64,000 bases of DNA from Bathymodiolus brooksi (taxonomy: Eukaryota > Mollusca > Bivalvia > Mytilida > Modiolidae): NCBI GenBank assembly GCA_963680875.1, contig OY804590.1:24800640-24864639 (forward strand). The letters run 5' to 3'. Every line of letters starts with the position of its first letter. The stretch's first letter is position 1. Both the position numbers and the translations under genes were made by a program. The notes beneath the pieces are model-generated. The model saw only the letters and a program-made list of their open reading frames with translations. It was not told the DNA's origin and did no database searches. This document shows positions 10,725 through 22,644 of the stretch, in pieces.

Positions 10725-10976
10725 CGGGGTCGTCGTGGTTGTGATCGTATGGTAGTTGGATTTACAACTACCCGTCCAATCAGTAAAGTTGGAGTTCGAA
10801 CCTCGTTCATGGCGAGGTGTAATCGATACAACATTATGTGATACAGTTTGTCAGTGACTTGCGGCAGGTCTGTGGATTTCTACTTGTACTCCACTAATAA
10901 AACTGACAGCAACGATGTAACTGATATTTGGTTGAAAATGGCGTTAAGCACCATAAACCAAACCAAACAAAACCTT
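10725..10976 (+). mobile_element. SINE family B, full length
   Basis: The head GGGGTCGTCGTGGTTGTGAT leads to GTATGGTAGTTGGATTTACA and a B-box-like AGTTCGAACCTC. The body carries GTCAGTGACTTGCGGCAGGT and the tail ATGGCGTTAAGCACCATAAA. Two opposing ORFs (10599-10841 plus, 10640-10834 minus) only reflect this repeat. Confidence 0.8.
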
Positions 10977-12600
10977 GTCTGTTACAATATCATTGATATA
11001 GCGAAAATTAGTCAATTGTATTACTATCTAGGCTACACAATCCGATATATAATGCTTAAAGTAAGTGTTCATTTTAATACACAACACTTAACTTGTATTT
11101 CCAGGTGATGGTTGGAACATCATAAAAATCAATTTGCGTTCAGCCAGTTAATGGGATTTCAACCCTTCCCTCTTTATTGGATCTCCAACATTTGTACAGA
11201 TATAAACAATCAGGACCGGGTTGCACAAACCTCACATAAATATAAGTCTCATTTAAACCTTAAGTGTAAATCAATAAGTTTTAATCCACCCTTAAATTTA
11301 ATTGAGGTTTCTACAACTTAGTCCAGATTCGCTTCAACTCAAAAAGACACACACCTAGTATAAAAATGAATGACGGCATAAACATGATCATGTCTTCAAA
11401 TTGTCAAAACTGAAATCGCCAATAAGCTCTATATCTAGATCATACACCAATACAGCTTGTGGGGGGCTGATAAAAATATTAACGTATCTAAGCTTCAATG
11501 GTGTTGCGTTGGAATTAAAATGCAGTTACATATATACATATATATAGGAAAATGATTAAAAAAAAATGTTCGATGAAATATGGGTAGGCCTAATATCACG
11601 TTGAAATTATGAAGAGATTGATGATGCTAACATACATATGTTATTCCTTTGGTTCGTGGGGAATGTATTTATGTTATAAACCATACACTTCGTCCAATCG
11701 TGTCGTATCTATCCGTTCGGAACTACAAAAACATGTATATCTACAACCTCGGGATTTATATAGCTACATTGACCTGGTACCACTACACCAAAAATAATTT
11801 TTTGCATACCTGTCGTAAAAAACGTTAATTAAAATATTTTGTGCAAAAGGAAATGATATACACATTAGTCTTCCTCGTTCGTTAAGCTAAAGAAACACCC
11901 TGTAAGTGACTGCAATATACCTCTCACTTTTTATTAGGTATATTTCGTTAGTCTATAAAAGAAAGGTTGTATAATAAAGATCCGCTATAATAATAATTCC
12001 TTAGAAAGGAAGTTGCGCAATAGTTCCGAGAATTATAGTCATTATGCCGTGTTCCTCCATTTTGTTTTTAAATGTAATATTGTATTATGAGGAATAGTAG
12101 GGGCAGTATATTGTTGTGTCAAATTAAAACACCCTAGTCTTGCTACATAGCTTCAGGATATTTGATTTACATTCTGAAGTGCTTCAGAGAAGAAAAAAAA
12201 ACATGAGATGATTTTTACTTATCACTTTAGTAATTGCATATACAATATGGCTTTTAGTAGTAAATCAACAAATAAATGTGATCACAAGATAAAGATATAT
12301 TCGCCATGTTACCACCTCCCCCCCTGACCCCACCCCCTCCAAAAAAACAAAACAAGAAACAACCACATATATTTGTTAGGTTAATTTGCAGTTCAAAAAT
12401 GGGTATTTAAAGATCAAACTGCTCGGGGTTTTGATTGACAACATATTTGTTTTGTTTGGTGGACTCGTTTTTTAACAGACAGTCGGCATTATATGGGTAC
12501 AAACTGTACATTTTAGTATCTTCAAATTATTCTTAAATAAATTGACTGCTGTGGCAATTCAAAATACCCAAATCTATAATATATAAAGGTTAAGATGTAG
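10977..12600. other. No gene recognised; AT-rich unique sequence
   Basis: This stretch has a TATATA-rich run near 11530, a C-rich run near 12315-12350 and only short ORFs (11112-11321, 11609-11797) without recognisable motifs. Confidence 0.4.
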
Positions 12601-12604
12601 TCTG

Positions 12605-12860
12605 AGGTGTATATGTAAAAAATAAACGTTAGAGAAAACCGAAGGAGCAATCAAGAATGGACAATCCACAGCCACTGGCAAAATTGGATACACAAGAGAG
12701 AGGACGAAGACAAACAAAACACAAATACATAACACAGAAAGTTAAAAAGATGAGCAACACGGACCAAGCAAAATCGGTGGTGAACCTATGTGAAGGTCAA
12801 GACGTGGTTGATACCACTTATAATACGCAACCAAATACAAATAACATACATAACATATGA
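12605..12860 (-). mobile_element. Family C-related 3' tail, variant end 'AACGTTA'
   Basis: Plus-strand landmarks are AAATAAACGTTAGAGAAAAC, CGAAGGAGCAATCAAGAATG and GACAATCCACAGCCACTGGC. The same end occurs at 15855-15925 (minus) and 41170-41400 (plus). It appears to be a second 3'-end variant of the family C element, standing in tandem with the main variant at 12885. The small ORF 12657-12860 on the plus strand lies antisense inside it and is not called. Confidence 0.5.
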
Positions 12861-12884
12861 GCCCACCTACAAGCACATTAGGAT

Positions 12885-13115
12885 AAGAAGAGTTTGAAAA
12901 TACCAAAAGAGGTAATCAGAATCCGTAAATCGAAGGACAGACAACACAATGGCCAAAAGAATATGGACAAAAAGAGAAACAACGATCTACAAAGCATTAC
13001 AAATAAAATTAAAGATTAAGTAAAACGTACCCCACTAAAAACCGGGGAGTGACTCAGGTGCTCCGGAAGGGTCTGCAGTTCCTGCTTCACTATTGGCACC
13101 CGCAAAATACAGATA
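12885..13115 (-). mobile_element. 3' tail of family C retroelement
   Basis: Plus-strand landmarks are GAAGAGTTTGAAAATACCAA, GGTAATCAGAATCCGTAAAT, CCCCACTAAAAACCGGGGAG and CAGTTCCTGCTTCACT. Confidence 0.65.
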
Positions 13116-13239
13116 ATTTTTCACTAACAAGTCTGTCAATACTGTATGAATACGGAACATATACATCAAGAACAGAGAAAAGTCTACGAATTCTACTCTA
13201 TGCAAACGACAAACTCCCACCATGCATTTAGCAAAAAAC

Positions 13240-13855
13240 GTATGTAGAATTAAGTGAACATGCTATAAAATCCATCAGAAGTTCATGTTCCGATATATAC
13301 AATGATATTTTGAAGATTTGTTGAAACTTGTACGTATCAAGTAAATGGCAGCTAACTGTCTTGAAAACAAAAATGCATTTTAGGAATCATAGCCCAAATA
13401 TAATGGATTACACATCATACTAAATGTGCTTGTATTTAATACAATGATTGAATCGAATAAACAATGTTGATTTCGTTCAAAATGTCTGTCTCAAAGATTG
13501 CTAAATATGTATGCACCTAATATTAATCGTCACACAAACATTTAATAAACTAGAATTTTTTCTTGTCGTACCCAAAAATCGAAATGGCCACGGTATTCGA
13601 TTCCATGGTTTTTGCAGTTTGTTTTACCTGTCAGATATATTATAGTTGTTTCGTATCCAGATTGCTGATTCTTTCTAGAATATTGTTTTTATCACCAATT
13701 TATGCCCTAACACATAACAAGAATATTTTAAAAAGTTGTAAATCGTGTAATTTTCGCATCAATAAACCATCAGAGAAATGAACTATCGGACTACTGAATT
13801 TTCGGATTACTAACTCTTTAGACCACTGAACCATCAGATTGTAAAGCATTCAGAT
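13240..13855. other. No gene recognised
   Basis: AT-rich sequence with only short ORFs, for example 13563-13781 on the plus strand with hydrophobic residues and no motif. Several repeats of TCAGATTRCTGAA-type sequence occur at 13770-13860. Confidence 0.35.
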
Positions 13856-13859
13856 TGCT

Positions 13860-14262
13860 GAAAGAAAGTTTGAAGACACACAATTTGTAAACAGAAGAAG
13901 AAAAGACAAATACAGTAAACAAAATTAAAAGGACAAAAGGACAAACAATGATCTACAAACACTACATAGAAAACTAAAGACTGAACAACATGAACCACAC
14001 TAAAACTGGGGGTTAATTCAGGTGCTATGGAAGTGTACGCAATTCCTGCATCACATGCGGCAAGTCGTGTTACTCTAGGTACAAATCCGGTGATAGAAAA
14101 GAGAGGAAAGAACCGGATTGTGAATACTACAAACGGAATATATCCGTAGTCATTTGTAACTGAAATATTCCGTAACGGCTGAGTAATTCATGGTGGCGAC
14201 CGCAAATGTGATTACTTCAACTTAACCACTAGGCACCCTTGGTTCAGTAGCTTCCTTGTTAG
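13860..14262 (-). mobile_element. Family C retroelement relic, tail plus RT-derived part
   Basis: The tail (AAAGACAAATACAGTAAACA to CAATTCCTGCATCACA) is followed by sequence matching the RT-coding relics at 42240-42400 and 43070-43200. Examples are GGAATATATCCGTAGTCATT, GGTGGCGACCGCAAATGTGA and CCTTGGTTCAGTAGCTTCCT. It is broken at about 14262 by a SINE family A. Confidence 0.6.
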
Positions 14263-14265
14263 CAA

Positions 14266-14572
14266 CGCGCCAACTCATCATTTGTTCAGCTATATCATGG
14301 CGAAAACAAGTTAATTTTCAATGAAATAATAATGAGGTCCGCTTTGTAGTTGACCAACATGCTTAGTTGGATTTTTATAGTGATAGCTCACTGAAACAAC
14401 AGTCCACCGATAAACATGTCGTCCACTCTGACACATTGTCCTGATTCCAAGCCAACCAGTCTTTACTCCTTTTCCTTAATGCTGAATGCTGTAGCAAAGA
14501 AGCAGCAAATACCAATGTTATAGCTTTTGGATTGATCCGACCGGTGCTCGAACACACGATCTACCGCACTCG
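14266..14572 (-). mobile_element. SINE family A
   Basis: Contains CAGCTATATCATGGCGAAAA, TAGTGATAGCTCACTGAAAC and the head complement TTGATCCGACCGGTGCTCGA. It lacks the 28-bp expansion and so represents the ancestral state of the minisatellite region (TCATGGCGAAAACAAGTTAA). Confidence 0.7.
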
Positions 14573-14766
14573 ACAAAACTGATTGAAGAATAGAAACAAA
14601 GAAAGATAAATTTTGTTAAAGAATACTACTGATAAATTTATTTCTCTCCGAAAAAGCTTCCTTTTTGGTTTAGATGTGGAAGAAGAAACAATTACTGATG
14701 ACACACATATATGAGACAACTCATCATTTTATGAGTACAATCAAAGTCTGACCATTGACGAATCAA

Positions 14767-15205
14767 TTAGCAGGTTATTTCAAAATATCCAAGAAGTGTT
14801 TGCCAAGGATGTAAGTTATTGAGGATTTTACCACCGGCTAACTGCTTTAGGTATTGTGGACAAATTACGTTCACAGAGACTAGTGATATGTCTGTTTTCT
14901 TCTGGGTTTTCACTTGAAACGAGCCTGTCGTTGCTGGGTCGGCGTTGGTGGTCGGTATCTTATGTAGGATAGCAAAGAATGGACTGGATATTGAATTGTT
15001 TGACGGTAACATCAAACACTATTGATACAAGAAGTGCTGCACAAATCAGATAAATAATGCAACGAATGCGAAAGACTCCATTAGCCGTAGGAAAGGAAGA
15101 AGAAACACACATAAAAGAGATGTTAGAAAGATGGTTCATACAACAATCAACATAATAATTTGCCTCACCAACATTCCTTGCAGGAAAATAAGATGGAAGT
15201 CTCAT
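14767..15205 (-). CDS. Two overlapping unrecognised minus-strand ORFs
   Basis: The first frame (15205-14960, 81 codons) includes a hydrophobic segment, RCIIYLICAALLVSIVFDV, long enough for a membrane span or signal anchor. The second (15015-14767, 82 codons) follows in another frame with IPTTNADPATTGSFQVKTQK and VNVICPQYLKQLAGGK. The second is less AT-biased than its surroundings. An acceptor-like TCTGATTTGTGCAG lies inside the overlap. It could be an exon, a frameshifted gene or chance. I recognise no family. Confidence 0.2.
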
Positions 15206-15344
15206 TTATTGCATTGATTTTAGAGCCTTAAATAAAGTAACTAGGAAGATGCAATTTCATGGTCTAATATTGAGACCTGTATAAGACACTATAATAAATT
15301 GAAGTACCTTCATGAGTGTATTAGACATGGCTTCTGGACTTTAC

Positions 15345-15565
15345 CAAGTAGGAGTTAGGGTTATGGTATTTAACGAATTTCAACAATATTTCAGTTATAT
15401 CATGCCGGTAAGTTTTATTAGTGGAGGAAACTGGAGTACCCGGCGAAAACCACCGGCCTGTAGCAAACCATCGACAAACTTTATCACATAATGTTGTATC
15501 GAATACACCTCGCCATTAGTGGCATTCGAACTCGCAACCATAGTGATGATAGGCACCAAATTACC
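15345..15565 (-). mobile_element. SINE family B
   Basis: The minus-strand copy has its tail at TTAGGGTTATGGTATTTAAC, then CAATATTTCAGTTATATCAT, GGAGTACCCGGCGAAAACCA and the head at CATTCGAACTCGCAACCATA. Confidence 0.75.
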
Positions 15566-17280
15566 AAATTACCAAGTAGGGGTAGACGATCAGCTTAAAT
15601 ACAAAACCGTTCATTACCAAATATGGCCTTCTTGAAGACTCAAACTTACCATTTGCTGATGTAATATCACAGCTGTATTCAGCAGAATACTAAAACTGGT
15701 CTAACAATGATTAACATTGGTAGAATGTTTAACATATGTAGATTATGCTATTGTACTTTGGCACAGATTTTCAAAAACACATGAACAACTTATGCAAGTA
15801 ATACATCGTTTTCACAAGTATATTCTGAAACTAAAACAGAAACAGTCATCTTTTCCAAATAAACGTTAGAGAACACCGTAGGGACAATCAAAAAATGACA
15901 ATCCAGAGAAACTGGCAACGATAACAAAAATGAAGCCGAATTTCTACGGACAATAGTCGTTGTTATGTCTATCTCAATAAATCCAGATAATACCGAAACG
16001 ATATCGAAGTGGTTTGTACCTAAAGAGAATACATATCAGATATACTGGACAATTTCGACATTTTCTTAATAAAATCCATTAAAAAATATTAATGTAATAA
16101 TTGTGACGTTTTCACATCATATTCCACATCAACCCACAATCAAAATCCGCAGTTGATCCACCATTTTGGTGTGGTTAATGCAGAATATGAAAAAGCAAGT
16201 AATAAGATATGCTTAATAGCAAAATGCGTGTAAAAAAATATAAATATCATTGTTTATTTTTTGTTACTATACAAGATAGTGTTGATGAACTACGAATACA
16301 TTTTTTAATATCAATCATTTTTTTTTCTAGGTATGACAACTTGGAACTATTCAACCAGAAAAACGTCCTGTTATCTGCAAAATGATTGGATTATTCGCAG
16401 TTTTTGGGGCTGTATTTATGCGAAGAAAAAAACATTTGATATGATACCATCTAGCTGAGATATCTTCGCGAAGGTGTAAGTATAATTTCTTAGAAAATCG
16501 ACAAAAGTTATTTCCATGTCTCCAACTCTTAATAGACTTATTAATGTACATGTACATTATACATGACTCTGTTTTAATTTCTTGTTCTCCATAAAGGAAG
16601 AATTACAAAAACATCTAGTGACAACCAGTTATACAATGGCTATCAATTCAGGTCTTTTTATTGGTAGATGATTATGTGAATTTTATCCCTATCTTTATAT
16701 TAAATTTTGATATGTAGCTTCAGTACAGATAAAATCATGTCTTTTAGATCGTATTTTAAGTTCTCGACTTTGATAGAATGGTAAGAAAACTTACTCCATT
16801 GTGTCTAAGAAATAATTCACGGAATCCATTGTTTTCTGGATATTTTGAAATGGGCAACATTATTTTCGTAAATTTTGTTGTTTCCTCAACTACAGTAATG
16901 ATAATACATGTCCACGTTACCAACGGCACCGGAAGACGACAAGTTACAATTTGGTAAAAGTCGATTGATGGTTATTTTTTGTATTTTTTTTGGGTGGAAA
17001 AAATAAATGTTCAAAGAAACGTAACAAACGTTTCAATGTTTGCATGCATCACTGTCTTCAATAGTAAGTACATGAAACCCTTCTGACATGATGGTCACAA
17101 AATTTACACTCGGAACACTTCTGCACTGAAGGTGCAATCAAATGTTAACGAGGACGACACAAGTCAGTGGAAATTGTGGATAGGGATATATCTCAAGTGT
17201 ATTCATGAGCAAGGTGAGTACTTTTTGCCTAATAGCAAGAGTAAAAGGAATAAATGTATCAAGTTACTTTTATACCAGTG
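15566..17280. other. Mostly unique sequence, no gene recognised
   Basis: A short family C variant end lies at 15855-15925 (AAACGTTAGAGAACACCGTA, minus strand). The rest is AT-rich with no ORF I can support; the minus-strand ORF 16351-16557 has no motif. Confidence 0.4.
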
Positions 17281-17440
17281 GAGTAAGAACTGATTGCCCT
17301 TCCGGGGCAGTTGAGTTCACATCCGTTTCTTGTGTGGAATTAGTGTTTCTCAATCTTTAGTTTTCTGTGCAGTATTTAGTATATATCATTGTTTGTATTT
17401 TGGCCGCCGTTTTGTCTGTACTTTGACCTGCTTATGCATT
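17281..17440 (+). mobile_element. Fragment of family C 3' tail
   Basis: Landmarks are CTTCCGGGGCAGTTGAGTTC, TCAATCTTTAGTTTTCTGTG and ATCATTGTTTGTATTTTGGC, aligning with 3690-3790. Confidence 0.5.
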
Positions 17441-17459
17441 TCACGGCATCGATGAGAAC

Positions 17460-17894
17460 CTAAAACTCATTGGAGGATGGAGGTAGGGTGGAATTGTAAT
17501 AAAGCCTACTGTAATGGTCGACAATAACACCAGATTTTGGGGAGCTATAGCAATCAATTTCATCGTATAACAACATAAAAAGTATATCTAAGAAATTTAA
17601 AAGATTGAAAAAGAATGACTTAATTAGACCTATATCGATTTGCACCAAAAATGCATTCATTTTCTTGAATGGAATTTCAGACATCTTTGCGTATAGGAGA
17701 ATGTCCGCGTAACTCCATTCCTTGGAAATAATGGTGCCGAGGCCCATTGTTTTGAAGGAATGGAGAGATACGAGGACATTCTCCAACTTAAAATCCACCC
17801 ATTGTACTTTTTTAATTTTATTAATTGTTAATCTTGTAACAAAAAAAAGTATGTGTATAGTATCTAAAGTACAAAGAGAACAATAACTCTCCAT
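17460..17894 (-). CDS. 144-codon unrecognised ORF, probably not coding
   Basis: An open frame of 144 codons on the minus strand, ending TLPPSSNEF. It is rich in Leu, Phe and Ile and has a hydrophobic stretch (FFFNLLNFLDILFMLLY), but no domain I know. Much of its middle is a long imperfect inverted repeat (17696-17784), and its start sits in a palindrome (17887-17914). It is therefore better explained as a foldback element that happens to be open. Confidence 0.15.
   Translation of the reverse strand: MESYCSLCTLDTIHILFFVTRLTINKIKKVQWVDFKLENVLVSLHSFKTMGLGTIISKEWSYADILLYAKMSEIPFKKMNAFLVQIDIGLIKSFFFNLLNFLDILFMLLYDEIDCYSSPKSGVIVDHYSRLYYNSTLPPSSNEF
17696..17784. repeat. Foldback: ~40-bp inverted repeat with 9-bp loop
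   Basis: The left arm 17696-17734 (GGAGAATGTCCGCGTAACTC...) pairs with the right arm 17744-17784 with only a few mismatches and a small indel. A related self-complementary copy, CTCTCCATTCC...AATGGAGAG, stands at 17887-17914. Confidence 0.75.
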
Positions 17895-17929
17895 TCCTTA
17901 AAAATAATGGAGAGTTTTGACAATAGATT

Positions 17930-19540
17930 TACATAACAGGTGGATTTTAATTATTGAAAACTTTCTTATTACTGAACAATTTATTCGCTTGTGGGTAAGT
18001 TTGAAAAGTGTTCACTGGGACAGTTAAATTTTATACCAAAAGGTTAATTGTAATACATGTATATAGGTAAATTATGTACAGGTAATTTACAGATAAACAT
18101 GGCGCAGCTGAATTTCATTTATTGGCACCATTAAAAGAATAGAAAATATAGACAGTGGCGCAAATGAATCATTTTGAATATGCAAATTGATTCCGGCCTT
18201 AATTACTAAAAGTAATATTTTTTTGATTAGAATAACGAAAATTTGAAATATCTTTTAAACTGTAGATTTTAAAGTGAAAGTGTAAACGAGAGTTGTGTAG
18301 AGAATCAAGGGTGCTAATTTAATTTGGAAGTTTGCAGACCAGAAATGGAACGTATTTGGCCCTGCTCATATAGAAAAATCGCATTTTAAAGGAGTTTTTG
18401 AGTGTATATTTTGAAAGTTTTATGAAATACGGAAGGAATAAGTCTATTAAAGAGAACAGCCTGTGGCCGTGGGTTTAAATCTCTGAGGACAATATACACT
18501 CGATGGTCACCCGAAAGATTCCATTGTTCTCCGTAGAGCCTGTCACCATCTCCTACGCCCACTATTGATTTCATTGAATTTTACATGTAAAATATTTTAC
18601 CTGTAAAAATTGCTTGGACAGGGATATTTTTCATTAATTTTATTTTTTCACTAAATATATAGCACTTCTGTCTTTAATAGTGAACAAATGAAGTCTTCAT
18701 ATATCATATAATATGAAGAATATATCATTGTCGTTTTGTTCGATTCTGTATGACATTTTTAATTTATATACATGTAAGAAATGGAACGAAAAATGAGTTT
18801 TGAGATTGTTCAACTTCCTAATTAAAAAATGCTCGTAAAATTAGTACATTTTTAAATCATAGAACCCCAGATATCAATTGGAGGATTGATTTGTTTGGTG
18901 AGGGGGGGGGGGGGGGAGAGAGAGGGGTAGATTATGACATTGAGCACTGTCATTTTTTGAACTATTTTTTTACCAAACCTTCAACTTAACATTGGTAAAA
19001 AATACCTAAAAACTGCAAACATTATTGATGAATCATTGATACTTGCAATTGTTTTACGTAACTATTCTACTAAGCCAAGTTATATCTTTCAACTCAAACG
19101 TGAGCTAAAAGTTGGAAATATATATTTAAACCATACCACTTCGAAATGTATATCCAAAACAGGAATCCGAAGTTTCGACCTTTGTGTTTGTTTGTTTTGA
19201 CTTTTCATGAATACGAGACCCGTTTTGTGTTTGGTTTTCGGCTGGATAGTCTTTACTTTTTTTTTTTGTGTCAAGTTGTTTTGTGTATTATTTATGTGTT
19301 ATAATAATATAAGTTAAATAATTCATCTGACCCCAGATAGTTTCAACAGTTACAATTGTTCTTAGACATTAATGAATTGGCAGACGCATGTTCCAAATAT
19401 TTTCGACATTGGCTTTAACGTGACATTTATTCGATTTTTACATTTTTTCTCTTTCTATTATGCTTAATACTATTATACTTCAACCCGTGTCGTCCTCCGA
19501 GTCATCATCTACAACCTGTTTGTTTTATATTGAAACACGC
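17930..19540. other. No gene recognised; includes a poly-G tract
   Basis: AT-rich sequence. A run of about 16 G followed by GAGAGAGAGGGG lies at 18902-18926. A (GATT)n-like SINE-tail fragment lies at 19548-19575. ORFs 18386-18574 and 19089-19274 (minus) show no motif. Confidence 0.4.
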
Positions 19541-19631
19541 CATTTCATTGATTGATTGATTGGTGTTTAACACACCATTTCAAAATAATTGCTTCTTATT
19601 CACTAATCTCAGAAAACATGATAATCTATTT

Positions 19632-20330
19632 AGTTCACCTGGACCATAGGTCCATGGGAACTATTGTCATCACTTGGCGTCCGTCGTCTGTCCTCTGTAA
19701 GCTTTTCACATTTCAAGCTTCTTCTCCGAAACCACAAGGCCAATTGGAACCAAACATAGCAGGAATGTTCCTTGGATGGTCCTCTACAAAGTTCCTGTTT
19801 TTCGTTCCAGTCGGATATTTAACATGGCTGAAATTTCAAAGATCCTCTTCTCGGAAACTAATGAACTGACTGAACCCAAAACTGTAAATGAATGACCATT
19901 GGAATGTCCTTTTCCAAATTTATGTTTTTTATGTGGATCGGAAATCCAAGATGGCCGCCACTGCAGGACATAGATTAACATTGGACCCTTTGGGAAAATG
20001 TTCAAATGCCTTCTCAGAAACTACAAATATGATTATACCTAATCAGTACATGAATGTTCATTGGATGGTCCTATGCAAATGTTAGGTTTTTTGTTCCGAT
20101 ATGAAATTCAAAATGGCGGTTACGGCAGGACTTAGTTTAACATTGGACCCTATGGGATTTTTTTTTTCAAAACGCTTCTTCTCTGAAACCAATTGGACAA
20201 TAGAAACCAAACTGCCCAGGAATGATCATTGGAAGGTCCTCTTCAAAGTTGAGATTTTGTATGCCGATCGGTAGTCCAAGATGGCCGTCACCGCAGGACA
20301 TATATTAACATTGGACCCTGTTTTTATTAA
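19632..20330 (+). mobile_element. 'TTAGTTCACC' repeat family with internal tandem units
   Basis: It starts TTTAGTTCACCTGGACCATA and passes ATCACTTGGCGTCCGTCGTC. It then contains three or more internal units of roughly 160-170 bp. Each unit has TTCTCNGAAAC, CATTGG..GGTCCT, then AAGATGGCCG, CGCAGGACATA and TTAACATTGGACCCT (near 19948, 20109 and 20277). The reverse-oriented relative at 27050-27725 ends with AAGGTGAACTAAA, the complement of this start. Short ORFs inside are incidental. Confidence 0.65.
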
Positions 20331-20689
20331 GAACTATATAAAAAATAAATTCAAAAATTTGATTCGGATCAGTAAATTCAAATTTTCGTACGATGACTGT
20401 GATGGGTTGATGGGAAAGAGAACGAGTGGCAATTTATTGGACGATTTTTGTAAAAGTATGGTGAGCGCTAACGATACTCTTCATTTTGTCACTGAATATT
20501 CTTTAAGGTGTAAAGGAGGAATAACTGAAGAATGGCTGTGATTGGAGTTTTATTACAGTAAAATAGGGAAATATAGCGTTCCTTTGTACACTATTGATGT
20601 TGGTAGTAAACGCCAGTCTCCTATTCAACTTATTTTTATTCATGCTATTGTAATTACTTATAAATTGGTGCTAATGAATGGACCATTCT

Positions 20690-20965
20690 GAGGAAATGAG
20701 TTAAATTACTCATATTTTTTCTGATGATTTTGCCATCCTGGGAAAATGAGTTAAATTACTCATGTTTTGTGCTGAGGATTTGGCCATCCTGGGAAAACAA
20801 GTAATTATTCACATTTTGTGTTGATGATTTGACTCTTCTGGGCAAGTGAGTTAAATTACTCAAATTCTGTGGTGATGATTTTACCATGCTGGGAAAACGA
20901 GTTATTACTCACATTTTCTACTGATAATGTGGTCATCATGGGAAAATGAGTAATTACTCACCTTT
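20690..20965. repeat. Tandem ~56-60 bp repeat with GAGTAATTACTC palindrome
   Basis: About six units contain 'CTGGGAAAATGAGTTAAATT' or the shorter 'GAGTAATTACTC', separated by TTTTGTGNTGATGATTTTG. Units differ mainly by 2-3 bases in the palindrome centre (GAGTTAAATTACTC, GAGTAATTACTC). Confidence 0.75.
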
Positions 20966-21895
20966 CATGTACAAAGTTTTTGCTAAAAAAGATAACTTTT
21001 CTCATGCTGTTTCTATTTTTTTCTGAAATATGTTTTGATAGTTTACTTCCAACTGACATTTATTTGTTTTTTCTCAAATCAACCCATCGGCGTTCACTTC
21101 CAACATTTATGGTACATATTGCACAAAATGACAAAATTGCATTGTATGTAGTTTACGGGTGTCAGTAAATCATTGTATATGTCAACTGAGGTGTTCCATA
21201 GAATCATTTTTTGCAGGTGCTATTTAGATATTATCATTTTGTAATTAATTCATTAGAACAATTATTTATGTTTTTTGGAGTTGCTTCCCCTTGGCAGCAA
21301 AACATCTTATTGACATATATATTATGAAGACAGTTTACAAGAAATTTAGTCAAAGACCAAAGATATTATTCATTATTTACTGGGATTAATACCATAATCA
21401 AATGGTTTTTGTTCATGCAATGACTGATATGTAGGGATGTTTATGACATCTCAACTATGTGTTATTCTTATTGTGTATTACCTTCTAGTAAAAACGTTCA
21501 TATTTTATTTTGCATTTTTGTATTCACCTTAAATCAATGTAGAAAATCCTGTTATTTTTATTATTTTATTTTTTTTGGCGTTTATGGGTCATCACTAAAA
21601 TCAGTACATTATAACTGTTGTAAGAAGTTTTGTGTTGGTTATTTTTATGATATTTGGTGTTTGATGAGCAAATTTCTGTAATTAATTTTTAGTAATGTTG
21701 ATTTCTTGCAATCATTTTAATCTATTAAATATATATAAATATATGTATGTATATTTTAATAAACTTGTGTACACACAATTCATGCCAAAAAATATCAGTA
21801 AATGTCCTGTGGCAAACAAAGAAAAAAGTTTTCATTTTGTGAACAACAAAAAATGGATTGGAATGTAATTTTATCAACAATAAATGATGTATGTT
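20966..21895. other. AT-rich unique sequence
   Basis: Only low-complexity short ORFs are present (21457-21681, for instance, is Phe/Cys/Tyr-rich). A TATATAAATATATG run occurs near 21730. Confidence 0.35.
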
Positions 21896-21900
21896 CTATC

Positions 21901-22050
21901 ATAAGGGATCCCTCATTAATAGATATTAATATGTTACTGCCAGGTTTTTATTTATTTGCTCTAATAAGGGATCCCTCGTTAATTTGTTACTCCCCATGCT
22001 GATGTAGTTGCTATGACAAGGGATCCTTCATTGATAAAGATAGTATGTCA
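21901..22050. repeat. Three GGGATCCCTC-type repeats
   Basis: AAGGGATCCCTCATTAATAG, AAGGGATCCCTCGTTAATTT and AAGGGATCCTTCATTGATAA start near 21903, 21966 and 22018. Each is followed by a TATGTTACTGCC-like end. Confidence 0.65.
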
Positions 22051-22237
22051 CTGCCCAACATTACACCACGTGTTGTTTTTAGACTTTGTTTGTCTCATGT
22101 TTTTATTGTTTATTTACGTATGAACTGTGTATATATATAAGTTGATTAGACATGTATAATCTGATCTATACAGGAAGGTGGAATCAAAACTATTGAACCG
22201 CGAACTCAGGTACAATAAGGTCACAGAAATTGATTTA

Positions 22238-22447
22238 TTGTGAAAGTACATTTATTCATTGGCACCCAATTTTCGTGGTTTCTGCGAAATGCATTGATCC
22301 ATGGCTTCTTGAATTCGTGGATTCCAACACTACAGGAATCAATCAATGGGATAATTGTATTTCGTTGGATTTTAATTTCCGTGATTTAAGTGAACCACAA
22401 AATCCACGAAAATTAGAACGCACGATTAATAATGATTTCACAGTATA
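22238..22447. mobile_element. MITE with subterminal CCACGAAAATT inverted repeats
   Basis: The left part is TATTGTGAAAGTACATTTAT, then CCCAATTTTCGTGG. The right part is CCACAAAATCCACGAAAATT, then AATGATTTCACAGTA. The termini TAYTGTGAAA pair, as do the inner TTTTCGTGG/CCACGAAAA boxes. The 72-codon ORF across it is not called. Confidence 0.6.
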
Positions 22448-22644
22448 GTTTTAAAAAAAAAAAAATATCGGAATTCCTTTCACCCAATTTTAATAGAATA
22501 TTTGTAGTTCAATCTGATACTTTTACTATTTTTTTTAATGTGGAAAGAGAAAAAAAAAATATTCCAGCACTTTTTTTATAGGTGTTCTATAAAACTGGTT
22601 TCATAGGGATAAGCATTAAAACAATCTTTTACACTCCCTGTAGT

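Noticed and set aside
18902..18926. Possible G-quadruplex or regulatory G-tract
   Set aside because: A simple poly-G/GA run like others at 25953 and 35667; nothing around it suggests a function.
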